DNA of 64,000 bases, taken from positions 41,142-105,141 of the forward strand of contig NZ_JASPHQ010000008.1 of assembly GCF_030227225.1 (NCBI RefSeq), in the 5' to 3' direction. A program made the translations under genes and the position numbers. Origin of the DNA: Corynebacterium rhinophilum (GTDB lineage Bacteria; Actinomycetota; Actinomycetes; Mycobacteriales; Mycobacteriaceae). Shown piece by piece: positions 1 through 9,624 of the stretch. Below the pieces are notes generated by a model. It worked only from the letters and a program-made list of their open reading frames with translations, was not told the origin of the DNA and did not search any database. Position 1 is the stretch's first letter. Every line of letters begins with the position of its first letter.

Positions 1-163
1 TCTTTTAAGCCGCTCTCAGCAATCTGTCCCGCCGGGTATGGGACCATGGCTGCCCACATAGACTCAAAAAAGCGCAAGACGAAGGGGCGAGACTTCCACC
101 TAATACGTTTTCCGAGAAACTCCATGAAATTACTTTAAAATCCTATTCTCCTTCACGCACTTC

Positions 164-1102
164 TCAGCACTCTTTCCACTGGCGTTCCACGTGGCGTGCC
201 GCATAGGCAGGAATTCCCCAGTCCTCAATCCCCTGTTTATTCCACATGCCGCGCACTTGGCCGTCGATAACGATGGCGCGACGAAAAATGCCCTGGTTTC
301 CGGGAACGAGAGCGTGGTGCATATCCACTGACATGGCAAAAAGCCGATCTTGGTAGCCCAGGATATACTCATCAAAGGCGCCTAAAAGCAGCACCGATTT
401 CTTCTTTTTCACCTCTGGTAGCTCTAGGACCTCTGCAGAGACCAGCTCCTCGCCTTCCCTTCCTATCCGGATAAGGTCATCAGGCAACTTCTCCGCTGCG
501 GGACGAATAAGTCTTTGGGGCAGCTTGCACCACCACGCAAAGTCCTGCACAGTCGCCGGCCCATGGGTGCGAAAATAGCGCGTCATCAATTCCGTCGTGG
601 CGGCCACCGAGTCGCCGTTAAAAAGGGCCTCCAAGCCGTCTAGCTCGACCGGAGTAATGAGCTGTTCTTCGCCCGCATAACACGCATGCCCGCTTTCCAT
701 GCCGATACGTACTACGTGCCAGAAAGGCAACTCGGGCAAGGCTTGGGCGGCGCGTGATTTCAATTCTGCGCGCGTTAATGGGGCATCGATAAGCTGCAGC
801 ACGGCTTCCCGTACCGCGGCGTCTCCCTTGCGAGGCTTCGCACATAGCTCGGTTATCCAGCCCATATCCTTGACGGAGGCGGCGAACAACGTATTGCGCA
901 TCGCATAGCCGCGCACGATCTCGGAGTTATCCGATTCATTCGGTGCACGCAGTGCCAAGGACCGGCGCACCGAATGCAGGTCCTGGCCCTGCATGACGCC
1001 AAAGGCGCGGACTGCCTCTGCGGCGGTGTGCCAGCGCAGGGCCGTAAGCCCCTGGGCGGCCAAGCGCATGCGGGCGCGCTCACGCCGGTTAAGCATCATC
1101 AT
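164..1102 (-). CDS. Winged-helix DNA-binding (HTH_42, AlkZ/YcaQ-like) protein
   Basis: A protein of about 312 residues of the HTH_42 family, which includes the DNA glycosylases AlkZ and YcaQ/AlkX that unhook interstrand crosslinks. Near residue 36 it carries QGQD, matching the family's catalytic Q-x-Q pattern, followed by Arg-rich DNA-contact sequence. Three consecutive ATG codons (1096, 1099, 1102) could start it. Any of them slightly overlaps the end of polA on the same strand, so it is probably translationally coupled to polA. A role in DNA repair is inferred from the family and the neighbour. Upstream in-frame sequence reads into polA and is not used. The 163 bases to the left edge show no supported gene. 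Confidence 0.75.
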   Translation of the reverse strand: MMMLNRRERARMRLAAQGLTALRWHTAAEAVRAFGVMQGQDLHSVRRSLALRAPNESDNSEIVRGYAMRNTLFAASVKDMGWITELCAKPRKGDAAVREAVLQLIDAPLTRAELKSRAAQALPELPFWHVVRIGMESGHACYAGEEQLITPVELDGLEALFNGDSVAATTELMTRYFRTHGPATVQDFAWWCKLPQRLIRPAAEKLPDDLIRIGREGEELVSAEVLELPEVKKKKSVLLLGAFDEYILGYQDRLFAMSVDMHHALVPGNQGIFRRAIVIDGQVRGMWNKQGIEDWGIPAYAARHVERQWKEC

Positions 1103-1106
1103 CGAA

Positions 1107-3755
1107 CTAGTGGGCCGCGGCGTCCCAATCCGTGCCGGCACCAGCAGAGACCTCGAGTGGCACATTCAGCTCGATGGCAGAATCCATCTCGCGCTCAAGA
1201 ATCTCGCGGACTTGATCGGCCTCACCGGGGGCGACCTCCACCACCAATTCATCGTGCACCTGGAGCAATACACGGGATTTCATATCGCGCAACGCGCGGT
1301 CCACGCGAATCATCGCGACCTTAATGATATCTGCGGCCGTTCCCTGGATTGGGGCATTGAGCGCAGCGCGTTCCGCGTTTTCGCGGGCCAGCCGGTTATC
1401 GGAGTTGAGCTCTGGCAGGTAGCGGCGGCGACCAAAGAGCGTGGCCGTATAACCATCCTTGCGGGCTTGCTCCACGACATCATCCAGGTATTTCTTCACG
1501 CCGCCAAAGCGCTCGAAGTAGCTTTCCATAATGGACTTGGCTTCACCAGCAGGGATTCCCAGCTGCTGCGAAAGTCCAAATGCGGATAGGCCATAGACCA
1601 AGCCATAAGACATGGCCTTTACGCGGCGGCGCAGCTCAGGAGTCACCTGATCGACCGGCACATCGAAGACCCTAGAACCGACGAAATTGTGCAGGTCTTC
1701 GCCGGCCTTGTAGGCCTCAATCAGCCCGGGATCTGCAGAAAGGTGCGCCATAACGCGCATTTCAATCTGCGAATAGTCCGCGGTCATTAGCTGTTCAAAT
1801 CCCTCGCCTACGATAAACGCCGAGCGAATTTGTCGGCCGGCCTCCGTGCGCACCGGGATGTTTTGCAGGTTGGGCTCCGTCGAGGACAAACGTCCCGTCG
1901 AGGTCACCGTCTGGTTAAAAGTTGTGTGAATGCGCCCATCCGGTTGGACGGTCTTAATAAGGCCCTCCAACGTGGTCTTCATCTTTTGGTACTCGCGGTG
2001 GGCCAGGAGGTGATCCAAAAACGGGTGCGGGTGCTTGATTGCCAGCTGCTCGATTTCCTTCGCGGCCGTGGAATAGCCCGTCTTTGTCTTTTTCGTCTTG
2101 GGCATATCGAAGGTCTCAAAAAGTACCTTTTGCAGCTGCTTGGGCGAATTCAAATTGAGCTTGTCATCGCCAGCAAGCTCGCGCGCGGAGCGTTCTTGTT
2201 CAGCCACCTGCTCCACGAAGGCATCCTTTTGGGTTTCCAAAATATCGACATCGACCGCGATGCCCGTAGTCTCCATGCGTGCCAGGATGGTCACCAGCGG
2301 CAATTCCAGGTCGGTATAGAGCTCGAAAGAGTCGATGTCCTGCAGTTCCGCGGTGAGTTTTTCCGCCAGCTCCATGATTGCCGCCGCCTGATCTACCAGG
2401 GAGGAGCTATCGAGCAGCGACATCTGCTCCGAGGCGGCGCCGAGGGATTTTTGAAGGTGGCGCTGGTAGACATCGGAAAGCTCGTAGGTGCGCTGGCCTG
2501 GGCGCAGGATATACGCCGCCAAGGCCGTATCGTGCGCAAGCCCGTTGAGCTCAATGCCGCGCCCTGCCAGCATGTGGAACGCGGCCTTTGCGGCGTGGAA
2601 ATACTTAGGGGCCGACGATTCTAGCCACTGGACCAAGGCCTTTTCCTCATCGGCGGAAAGTTCTCCGAGTTCCACCTGCAGGCCATGATGGTTGCGATCC
2701 ACAAACGCGATGGCAGAAGCATCACCCTGACTTGGGATGCCCTCGCCCTGCACATACATAGCTACGTGCTCGCGGCCAGGTAGCCACTCGCTCAAGGAGG
2801 CGTCATCGATAGTGAGCTCTACGTCTGGGGTGTCCGCAGCTTGCTCAGCAGCCTCTGCACCATCGTTGGGGATGGCGGATAAGACACGGTCGCGCAGGTT
2901 GGTACCAAACTCCAGCTCATCGAACTTCGCGGCGACATCGGCAACCTTGGCTCCCCTAAAGGCCAGATCATCAGGGCCAACATCTAAGTCCATGTCTGTA
3001 ATCATCTGGGTGAGCTTCCGGTTCATCTGCACCTGCTCGATGCGTTCGCGGAAGTTATTTCCCACCACGCCGTTGATTTCTTCGGCGTGCTCTACCAAGG
3101 AAGCCAAGTCTCCGTACTTGACTATCCACTTGGTGGCGGTCTTTTCTCCCACCTTGGGAATGCCGGGGAGGTTATCGGAAGGGTCGCCGCGCAGAGCAGC
3201 AAAGTCGGGATACTGCGCGGGGGTAAGCCCGTATTTATCCTCGACGGCTTCTGGGGTAAACCGGTGCAGCGTGGATACGCCCTTCATGGGATAGAGCACC
3301 GTGGTCGAATCCGTAACCAGCTGCAGATAATCCCGGTCACCGGTGACAATCAGCGTCTCGTAGCCCTGTGCCTGGGTGGCAAGGGTTGCCAAAATATCGT
3401 CGGCCTCGTAATTTTCACGCGAGAGCGTCGTAATACCCAAGGTCTCTAAGGTATCGCGAATGATATCTACTTGGCCCTTAAATTCTTCCGGCGCGGCCTC
3501 GCGCTGCGCCTTATAATCCGGGAACATCTCCGTGCGGAAAGTCTTCCGGCCAACGTCAAAAGCAACCGCGATAGCATCCGGCCTTTCCTCAGAGACGATA
3601 TTGGACAGCATGGATAAAAAGCCATACACGGCATTGGTGTGCTGACCACCGGAGGTAGAAAAGTTTTCCACCGGGAGGGCATAAAAGGCACGAAATGCCA
3701 TGGAATGGCCGTCAATGAGCAAAAGGCGGGTCTTATTGGAAGTCACCTGCCCCAT
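1107..3755 (-). CDS. polA: DNA polymerase I
   Basis: Repair and Okazaki-fragment-processing polymerase, about 882 residues. The first 300 residues are the 5' nuclease domain (LLLIDGHSMAFR at the N-terminus). The middle is the degenerate 3'-5' exonuclease region usual in actinobacteria. The polymerase domain has motif A (DYSQIEMR, about residue 660), motif B (RRRVKAMSYGLVYG) and motif C (VHDELVVE, about 834). The ATG at 3755 is preferred because longer in-frame extensions run into the tRNA gene at 3900. A GTG at 3776 with a GGCGGGG stretch upstream is an alternative. The stop lies just inside the next gene's start. Confidence 0.97.
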   Translation of the reverse strand: MGQVTSNKTRLLLIDGHSMAFRAFYALPVENFSTSGGQHTNAVYGFLSMLSNIVSEERPDAIAVAFDVGRKTFRTEMFPDYKAQREAAPEEFKGQVDIIRDTLETLGITTLSRENYEADDILATLATQAQGYETLIVTGDRDYLQLVTDSTTVLYPMKGVSTLHRFTPEAVEDKYGLTPAQYPDFAALRGDPSDNLPGIPKVGEKTATKWIVKYGDLASLVEHAEEINGVVGNNFRERIEQVQMNRKLTQMITDMDLDVGPDDLAFRGAKVADVAAKFDELEFGTNLRDRVLSAIPNDGAEAAEQAADTPDVELTIDDASLSEWLPGREHVAMYVQGEGIPSQGDASAIAFVDRNHHGLQVELGELSADEEKALVQWLESSAPKYFHAAKAAFHMLAGRGIELNGLAHDTALAAYILRPGQRTYELSDVYQRHLQKSLGAASEQMSLLDSSSLVDQAAAIMELAEKLTAELQDIDSFELYTDLELPLVTILARMETTGIAVDVDILETQKDAFVEQVAEQERSARELAGDDKLNLNSPKQLQKVLFETFDMPKTKKTKTGYSTAAKEIEQLAIKHPHPFLDHLLAHREYQKMKTTLEGLIKTVQPDGRIHTTFNQTVTSTGRLSSTEPNLQNIPVRTEAGRQIRSAFIVGEGFEQLMTADYSQIEMRVMAHLSADPGLIEAYKAGEDLHNFVGSRVFDVPVDQVTPELRRRVKAMSYGLVYGLSAFGLSQQLGIPAGEAKSIMESYFERFGGVKKYLDDVVEQARKDGYTATLFGRRRYLPELNSDNRLARENAERAALNAPIQGTAADIIKVAMIRVDRALRDMKSRVLLQVHDELVVEVAPGEADQVREILEREMDSAIELNVPLEVSAGAGTDWDAAAH

Positions 3756-3899
3756 ATTAGGCAACACAATGGACACGGCGATACCCCGCCCAACCTCACC
3801 GTCTTGAGCAGGCCTTTTCACCGGAAAGGGACCCCAATTAGGAATTGCGCCAACCCCTGCGCTAGTATTTCCAACAGTCAAAGGCGCTCGCTTTTGATT

Positions 3900-3973
3900 G
3901 CCCCTGTAGCCCAATTGGCAGAGGCAACGGATTCAAAACCCGTCCAGTGTGAGTTCGAGTCTCACCAGGGGCA
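3900..3973 (+). tRNA. tRNA-Leu (anticodon CAA), short variable loop
   Basis: Acceptor arms GCCCCTG and CAGGGGC pair perfectly. The D-arm, a T-arm with GTTCGAGTC and a seven-base anticodon loop TTCAAAA with CAA at 3934-3936 are all present. One anticodon-stem pair is an A-C mismatch. CCA is not encoded. The variable loop is short, whereas ordinary bacterial tRNA-Leu has a long variable arm, so the leucine identity rests on the anticodon alone. It lies divergently from polA. Confidence 0.85.
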
Positions 3974-3979
3974 CAGTAC

Positions 3980-4024
3980 AACCCCGCTTCTTTCCGGAAA
4001 TATATCCACGAAGGAAGCGGGGTT
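3980..4024 (+). terminator. Hairpin terminator after tRNA-Leu
   Basis: Perfect 11-bp inverted repeat AACCCCGCTTC / GAAGCGGGGTT with a 23-nt loop, ending in T residues, directly after the tRNA. The long loop lowers confidence. The remaining interval to 4336 (about 310 bases) shows no gene; it presumably holds the promoter of the DUF368 gene. Confidence 0.55.
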
Positions 4025-4336
4025 TCGTCATGCCGCCTAGTTCCCTATGTCCCCTACAGCGGCCTCGATTCAGCTTATATCCTTCCGCGAATTGCATATT
4101 TATACAACGCCCGAGAAGCCTAACTGCTGCAAAATTACGCCTTCTTACCTCGAGACTTTAAGCACAAGCCCGTCTCATATAAGGTGGGTAACCGTTAAAG
4201 TAATGAAAGATATGCAGGCTTAAGCCACCGCGGGCGGTGCTACACCTCGCCGTACGGTCTTGAGCAAAGAGTTTTTGGCACCCCGAGTGGCCCGTCAAAC
4301 GCAGTCATGTCTTGTACCCAGGTAGATTTTTAATTT

Positions 4337-5173
4337 ATGCACTATATTTTGAACGCCATTCGTGGCGCCCTCATCGGTATGGCCGAGCTGGTTCCCGGCA
4401 TCTCCGGCGGAACCGTCGCCCTCATCGTGGGGATTTATGAGCGCGCCGTCCGCAATGCCAATGACCTCATCTCCGGCAACTTTAAAAAGGTCGAGTGGTC
4501 CTTTCTAGCCTCAGTTGCCGTCGGCATGCTAATCGCCGTATTCGGCTTTTCCACGCTCCTGTCTAACTTCGTCGACAACAACGTCTCTGCCTCCAGCGCC
4601 CTCTTTTTAGGCATGGTGGTCATCTCCATCATCGTTCCGCTTTCCATGTTGTCTAAGGCGGAGCGCACCGCCCCCTCGTCCATCATCGCGTTTATCGCTG
4701 CTGCCGTCCTGATTTTCATCGTCACGGGCTTTACCTCTGAGCCGCAGGATGACCCGAGCCTCATCGTGGTCTTCTTTGCCGCAGCAATCGCCGTATGCGC
4801 GCTAATTCTGCCGGGTATTTCCGGCTCGCTCATCTTGCTGACTATGGGGCTCTACCAGCCGATCATTGGCGCAGTATCGGACCGTGAATTAAGCACCATG
4901 GGCGTCTTTGCGCTGGGTGCCCTGTGTGGCCTCGCCGCCTTCATCAAATTGCTCAACTATTTGCTGAGCACCCACCGCGCGCCCACCCTGGCCGCCATGG
5001 CGGGCTTCATGCTGGGATCCCTGCGCGCCCTGTGGCCGTGGGGTGCTGACCAGGACGCTTCTTCGGGCGCCATCATCGGATACTTCATCCTCGGTGCCAT
5101 TATCGTGTCCATCTTCATCTATGTAGACCGCAGGAACGCGAAAGCCATCGAGGAAAGGACGGCGGAATATTAA
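4337..5173 (+). CDS. DUF368 family membrane protein (polyprenyl-phosphate translocase type)
   Basis: A 278-residue polytopic membrane protein of the DUF368 family. Members in other bacteria have been shown to recycle undecaprenyl phosphate across the cytoplasmic membrane for wall synthesis. In a corynebacterium the lipid would be decaprenyl phosphate (inference). Visible signatures are the two glycine-rich re-entrant-like motifs, ELVPGISGGTVAL near residue 17 and LILPGISGSLILL near 155, which suggest an internal repeat. About eight hydrophobic segments span the protein. The next gene starts one base inside its stop codon, so it is co-transcribed with the amino-acid transporter that follows. 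Confidence 0.88.
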   Translation: MHYILNAIRGALIGMAELVPGISGGTVALIVGIYERAVRNANDLISGNFKKVEWSFLASVAVGMLIAVFGFSTLLSNFVDNNVSASSALFLGMVVISIIVPLSMLSKAERTAPSSIIAFIAAAVLIFIVTGFTSEPQDDPSLIVVFFAAAIAVCALILPGISGSLILLTMGLYQPIIGAVSDRELSTMGVFALGALCGLAAFIKLLNYLLSTHRAPTLAAMAGFMLGSLRALWPWGADQDASSGAIIGYFILGAIIVSIFIYVDRRNAKAIEERTAEY

Positions 5174-6060
5174 TGCCCTGGGCGATTAATCATCGACCAC
5201 TAACGGCCGCCGTGATGGCGTGCGTACTCCCCTTGAGCGCGTGCGTGGTCAACGAGGAGGATTCGACTCCAGAGGGCTGGCAGGAACCCCAGACCAGCGA
5301 AGTTCCCGAAATTGCCGCGATGTACCACGACGATGACGGTGTGCTCACGGCAGGTACAAACCCGCCCTATGCCCCATTTCAGCTCAAGGACTCCCACGGC
5401 GATCTGCAGGGCGTAGAGCTTGACCTTGCCCGCGCCGTCGCAGGCGTGCTGGGCCTGAAATTCCAGGCCCTAGAGCAAGACTTCTCCATGATTTTGCCGG
5501 CTGTGCAATCGGGACAGATAGACATGGGTGCCTCTGGGTTTACGGATACGGCCGATCGCCGCGATGAATTCGACTTCGTGGACCACCTCTATGCGGGCAT
5601 CCAGTGGGCAGAGCTTGTCGATGGCCCCAATAGGGTCGATCCCCAAAACCCTTGCGGTCTGACCGTCGCCGTGCAGCGCACCACCGTGTCAGAGACCGAT
5701 GATGTGCGCCCCAAGCAAGAAGCCTGCGATGGCGATCTCACCGTCTTGTCCTATGACACCGGGGATAACGCCGCGCTCGCCGTCCTTATGGGCCGCGCCG
5801 ATGCTTTATCCGCGGACTCGCCGGTAACGGCTTGGGCGGTCAATCGCTCCGAGGGAAAGATGCGCGCTGTGGGCGATATGTTCCAGGCCTCTCCTTACGG
5901 CTTCGCGGTCCCGAAGGACTCGGACTTGGCCAAGGCCTCAGCCGCTGCCCTCCAGCACCTCATCGATACCGGTGAGTACGCGGAGATCTTGGCCCGCTGG
6001 GGAATTGAAGATGGATTAGTAGACCAGGCGATGATTAATGAAAGGCCCATCAATGGTTAA
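5173..6060 (+). CDS. Polar amino-acid ABC transporter, substrate-binding lipoprotein
   Basis: A 295-residue extracytoplasmic binding protein of the family-3 (GlnH/ArtJ-like) type. The signal peptide ends at a lipobox LSAC near residue 24, so it should be tethered to the membrane. The ligand-binding fold begins at AGTNPPYAPFQ, a typical PAAT signature, and continues with GVELDLARAV. Its ATG overlaps the DUF368 stop by one base, and the permease start overlaps its own stop. The exact amino acid carried cannot be read from sequence. Confidence 0.92.
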   Translation: MPWAINHRPLTAAVMACVLPLSACVVNEEDSTPEGWQEPQTSEVPEIAAMYHDDDGVLTAGTNPPYAPFQLKDSHGDLQGVELDLARAVAGVLGLKFQALEQDFSMILPAVQSGQIDMGASGFTDTADRRDEFDFVDHLYAGIQWAELVDGPNRVDPQNPCGLTVAVQRTTVSETDDVRPKQEACDGDLTVLSYDTGDNAALAVLMGRADALSADSPVTAWAVNRSEGKMRAVGDMFQASPYGFAVPKDSDLAKASAAALQHLIDTGEYAEILARWGIEDGLVDQAMINERPING

Positions 6061-7006
6061 CGAGCACAAAGAGGCAGCCGGCCCCACGGCACAGCAGGAG
6101 GCACCCGCTAAGATCGAAGCCCGGCCACTGCGCCACCCCTGGCGGTGGCTCTGCGCGGTCGTGTTGCTCATTCTTGGTCTGTGGTTTGTCATTGCCTCCG
6201 CGCGCAATGAGGCCTTCGGGTGGGATACGTACTTCCAGTATCTCTTTGATCAGCGCATCGCTATCGCCTCCCTGCACACGATTGCGATCACCATCTTGTC
6301 CATGATCATTGGCGTGGTAGGCGGCGCCATCCTCGCCGTGATGCGCATGTCGCCCAATCCCATCCTGCGCGCCATTTCCTGGATCTTCCTGTGGATTTTT
6401 CGCGGCACCCCGATTTATGTCCAGCTTGTCTTCTGGGGCTTGCTATCTGCGATTTATCAATCCATCAACTTGGGCTTTGCAGAGGTCTCCTTGCAAAGTG
6501 TGTTGACCAATGCCTTCTTCTTGGCGGTCATGGGCTTGGGGCTCAATGAGGCCGCCTATATGGCCGAAATCGTGCGCTCGGGCATTTCCTCGGTTCCGGA
6601 AGGTCAAAAGGAAGCCTCCAAGGCCCTCGGCATGTCTTGGTGGATGACCATGCGGCGCACCGTATTGCCGCAGGCGATGCGCATTATCATCCCGCCAACA
6701 GGCAATGAGTTCATTTCCCTGCTCAAGACCTCGTCACTGGTGGTCGCCATCCCCTATACCCACGAGATCTTCGGCCGCGCCACGGACATTTCCGCAGCCC
6801 TCTTCCAGCCCATTCCGCTCTTGATGGTCGCCGCCTCGTGGTACTTGGTCATTACTTCCCTGCTCATGGTGGGCCAGTACTTCCTCGAGCGCCACTTTGA
6901 GCGCGGCGCCACCCGCGAGCTCACCGGGCGCCAGCTGGCCGCGCTTGCCGATGCCGAAGGTACTATCCCCCGCAACGTCTCCGTAATCCAGGAGGGTAAA
7001 AACTAA
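6053..7006 (+). CDS. Polar amino-acid ABC transporter, permease
   Basis: A 317-residue permease of the HisM/GlnP type. It has a hydrophilic N-terminal tail, a first membrane helix near residues 35-55, then the permease core. The EAA loop reads [15 protein letters not shown], which contacts the ATPase. The start at 6053 is preferred over 6038 because GAAAGG sits seven bases before it. It overlaps the stop of the binding-protein gene. Single permease with one binding protein and one ATPase suggests a homodimeric PAAT importer. Confidence 0.92.
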   Translation: MVNEHKEAAGPTAQQEAPAKIEARPLRHPWRWLCAVVLLILGLWFVIASARNEAFGWDTYFQYLFDQRIAIASLHTIAITILSMIIGVVGGAILAVMRMSPNPILRAISWIFLWIFRGTPIYVQLVFWGLLSAIYQSINLGFAEVSLQSVLTNAFFLAVMGLGLNEAAYMAEIVRSGISSVPEGQKEASKALGMSWWMTMRRTVLPQAMRIIIPPTGNEFISLLKTSSLVVAIPYTHEIFGRATDISAALFQPIPLLMVAASWYLVITSLLMVGQYFLERHFERGATRELTGRQLAALADAEGTIPRNVSVIQEGKN

Positions 7007-7770
7007 TGAACACTCCCATGATCTCCGCACAGAATGTGCACAAATCCTTCGGCCAATTCGAGGTGCTCAAGGGCATCGACTTAGAGGTCCAACCCGGCGA
7101 GGTTGCCTGCCTATTGGGCCCTTCCGGATCCGGTAAATCAACCTTCCTGCGCTGCGTCAACCACCTGGATAAGGCCACGGCGGGCCGCCTTTATGTCGAT
7201 GGTGAGCTCATTGGCTACCGCGAAAAGAACGGAATCCTGTACGAAATCAGCGAGAAGCAAGCTGCACAGCAGCGCTCCGATATCGGCATGGTATTCCAAT
7301 CTTTCAATCTCTTTCCCCACCGCACGGTGATTGAAAACATCATTGAAGCACCAATGCAGGTCAAGAAGGTGCCGGAGGATAAGGCGCGGAAGCGTGCCAT
7401 GGAGCTTTTAGAGGAGGTGGGACTTGCTTCCAAGGCCGATAACTTCCCGGTTCAGTTATCCGGCGGCCAGCAGCAGCGCGTTGCCATCGCCCGCGCCGTG
7501 GCGATGGATCCCAAGCTCATGCTTTTCGATGAACCCACTTCCGCCCTCGATCCCGAGCTCGTTGGCGAGGTCCTTCGCGTCATGAAGGATCTCGCGGCCC
7601 AGGGCATGACCATGCTCGTGGTTACCCACGAGATGGGTTTTGCGCGCGAGGTTGCCGATAAAATCTTCTTCATGGATGGCGGCGTAGTCCTAGAATCCGG
7701 TACCCCGGCTGAAGTGCTTGAGAATCCACAGCAGCCGCGCACCAAGGAGTTCTTGTCCTCACTGCTTTAG
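7006..7770 (+). CDS. Polar amino-acid ABC transporter, ATP-binding protein
   Basis: A 254-residue ATPase of the GlnQ/HisP class. The Walker A motif GPSGSGKST is near residue 37, the signature [14 protein letters not shown] near 151, Walker [13 protein letters not shown] near 171, and the H-loop VVTHEMGF near 204. A clear GGAGGG ribosome site precedes the ATG, which overlaps the permease stop by one base. The protein powers the importer encoded by the two preceding genes. Confidence 0.95.
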   Translation: MNTPMISAQNVHKSFGQFEVLKGIDLEVQPGEVACLLGPSGSGKSTFLRCVNHLDKATAGRLYVDGELIGYREKNGILYEISEKQAAQQRSDIGMVFQSFNLFPHRTVIENIIEAPMQVKKVPEDKARKRAMELLEEVGLASKADNFPVQLSGGQQQRVAIARAVAMDPKLMLFDEPTSALDPELVGEVLRVMKDLAAQGMTMLVVTHEMGFAREVADKIFFMDGGVVLESGTPAEVLENPQQPRTKEFLSSLL

Positions 7771-7779
7771 GTAAACCTC

Positions 7780-7797
7780 GCGCGGTGCCAGCCGCGC
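7780..7797. terminator. Hairpin between convergent genes
   Basis: GCGCGG and CCGCGC pair around a six-base loop in the short gap between the ABC ATPase and the convergent TauE/SafE gene. There is no T-tract on either strand, so it is only a candidate bidirectional transcription end. Confidence 0.35.
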
Positions 7798-7798
7798 C

Positions 7799-8545
7799 CT
7801 AGGCACCGTAGGTGACGACGCCACGAATCAGCGCACTGAGAGCGCCGAGGCTAGCTACCGATAGCGACAATGCTCGCGCAATATCCCTGGAGACTACATG
7901 CGCGATGCGCGAGCCCAGCCAGATGCCGATGAACATTCCGGCAATGCCTGCGGGCCAAATGATCCAGGGCAGGCCATCGAATGTCGCAGCACCGAGCGCG
8001 GTCTTGGTGATAACGGAAAAGATTCCACCCACCACAAAAATCGGCTGCAAGGTCGCCGTATACATGGCTTGCGGCCATTTGGCCGCCTGGGCGTAGACGG
8101 TAATAACCGGGCCTGCCACTCCCGCCAGGGTATTGGTAAAACCGCCAAGGATGCCCGCAGAAATGGCCGGTCCTTTGCCTGCCATCGGCGGGACGAACTT
8201 ACCGCCGTAAGTCACCACCGCCAAGGCGATAAGAAGCGCTGCACCCACCACTATCAATAGCCCTGCGGTATCGATCTTGCTAATCAACGCCGCGGCCGCC
8301 AGAGAACCGATAATCATCACGGGCGCGATGAGCCCGAACATTCTCCAGCTCACATTGCGGCGGACAGTGACCGTAGTAAGCAGAGCATTGACCGCCGCCA
8401 AGACGTTGATCACCAAGATGCCTTCTACCGGGCCCATCACCAACATAAGAATGGGCCCACCAATAAGGCCAAGCCCCATGCCGGAGACGCGTTGCAAGGT
8501 GGATCCCGCGACAACGACGGAAAAAATAATCAGCGCCAATATCAT
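7799..8545 (-). CDS. Sulfite exporter TauE/SafE family membrane protein
   Basis: A 248-residue membrane protein with about eight hydrophobic segments and the family pattern GGPILMLVMG near residue 29. Members export sulfite, sulfonates or other organic anions; the substrate here is unknown. It is the last gene of the minus-strand group starting at ung/thiL. Its ATG overlaps the coaD stop by four bases, so it is translated coupled to coaD. Confidence 0.85.
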   Translation of the reverse strand: MILALIIFSVVVAGSTLQRVSGMGLGLIGGPILMLVMGPVEGILVINVLAAVNALLTTVTVRRNVSWRMFGLIAPVMIIGSLAAAALISKIDTAGLLIVVGAALLIALAVVTYGGKFVPPMAGKGPAISAGILGGFTNTLAGVAGPVITVYAQAAKWPQAMYTATLQPIFVVGGIFSVITKTALGAATFDGLPWIIWPAGIAGMFIGIWLGSRIAHVVSRDIARALSLSVASLGALSALIRGVVTYGA

Positions 8546-9015
8546 CGGCGGTATTTTTCCTTCACCGCTTGTACTACCGGATCAGGAAGCATGCCGGTGA
8601 CCTCACCGCCGAATTGCGCGACCTGCTTGCACAGCGAAGAGCTGATGTAGCCGTACTTTTCATCGGTAAGCAAAAAGACCGTATCGATGCCGGACAAGCG
8701 CCTGTTCATCTGCGCCATCGGCAGTTCGTATTCATAGTCCAAGGAAGAACGCAGTCCCTTGACCAAAACGTCAACGCCGTGCTGCGAGGTATAGTCCACG
8801 AGCAGGCCGGACCAATAATCCACGTTAATGCGCGAATCCACGCTCTGGCGGATGAGGTCCATGCGCTCGTGCACGCTAAATAACCCGGAAGGCTTTTCTG
8901 GGTTGCCAGTAACAAGCACCGTAACCTCATCAAACATCTGGCTGGCGCGCTCAAAAATATTGACGTGGCCAAGAGTGATGGGATCAAAAGACCCGGGACA
9001 CACGGCTGTGGTCAT
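8542..9015 (-). CDS. coaD: Phosphopantetheine adenylyltransferase
   Basis: Penultimate enzyme of coenzyme A synthesis, converting 4'-phosphopantetheine and ATP to dephospho-CoA. At 157 residues it is the usual size. The nucleotidyltransferase motif GSFDPITLGHVNIFERA at the N-terminus and ISSSLCKQVAQFGG near the C-terminus (the ISSTxxR-like loop) are visible. Its position next to rsmD is the order found in many actinobacteria, including M. tuberculosis Rv2965c-Rv2966c. Confidence 0.97.
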   Translation of the reverse strand: MTTAVCPGSFDPITLGHVNIFERASQMFDEVTVLVTGNPEKPSGLFSVHERMDLIRQSVDSRINVDYWSGLLVDYTSQHGVDVLVKGLRSSLDYEYELPMAQMNRRLSGIDTVFLLTDEKYGYISSSLCKQVAQFGGEVTGMLPDPVVQAVKEKYRR

Positions 9016-9030
9016 AAAATATCGCTTTCT

Positions 9031-9624
9031 CTAGTTATCTAAGGTGTCATCGGCATCGTCGGTACCGGGACGGGTATAGACTGCCATATCCATACGCGCG
9101 ATGCCGAAGGTACGCTTCTTTAATTTCTGCCCCGTCGGCACAAACCCTTCTGGCCAGTCGGTCTCGGGCGATTCGACGTGGCGTTCGATGACCACCATCG
9201 CGCTATCAGTCAGCGCTGGCTCTATTGCGGCGATGAGCCCGGCGACATCGTCAAACGCATAAGGCGGATCCGCTAAAACCATGTCGAAGTAGCCGCGCGG
9301 GGCGCTGGCCAGGTACGTAGATACTTTCCTTTCCTCCACGCGAGCACCGGGATGCTTCACCACGCCTATGTTGTGCTTGATGATGGACACCGCCGCAGGG
9401 TTGGACTCCACCAGCACTGCCTCGTCTGCCCCACGGCTTAATGCTTCCAACCCCAAGGCGCCGGATCCAGCGAATAGGTCAAGCACCTTGGAGCCTGGGA
9501 ATCCCCAACGGGCATTCAACGAAGAAAACAGGCCTTCCCTTGCGCGATCAGCGGTCGGGCGCGTTCCCTCCGCTGGAACTTTGATAGTCCGCCCCCGCGC
9601 TTCGCCTGCAATAATCCGCGTCAT
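9031..9624 (-). CDS. rsmD: 16S rRNA (guanine-966 N2) methyltransferase
   Basis: A 197-residue Rossmann methyltransferase. The start MTRIIAGEARGR is typical of RsmD. The SAM-binding motif VLDLFAGSGALGLEALSRG lies near residue 45 and the catalytic DPPY motif near 121. It modifies G966 of 16S rRNA in the small subunit. The start codon directly abuts the stop of the preceding small carrier gene, and coaD follows after 15 bases, so the three are one transcription unit. Confidence 0.95.
   Translation of the reverse strand: MTRIIAGEARGRTIKVPAEGTRPTADRAREGLFSSLNARWGFPGSKVLDLFAGSGALGLEALSRGADEAVLVESNPAAVSIIKHNIGVVKHPGARVEERKVSTYLASAPRGYFDMVLADPPYAFDDVAGLIAAIEPALTDSAMVVIERHVESPETDWPEGFVPTGQKLKKRTFGIARMDMAVYTRPGTDDADDTLDN

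Noticed and set aside
1-163. Short plus-strand frame near 46-138
   Set aside because: About 30 codons with no ribosome site or similarity; not supportable.
4025-4336. Possible riboswitch or small RNA before the DUF368 gene
   Set aside because: No recognisable aptamer or long stem was found, so only a promoter region is assumed.
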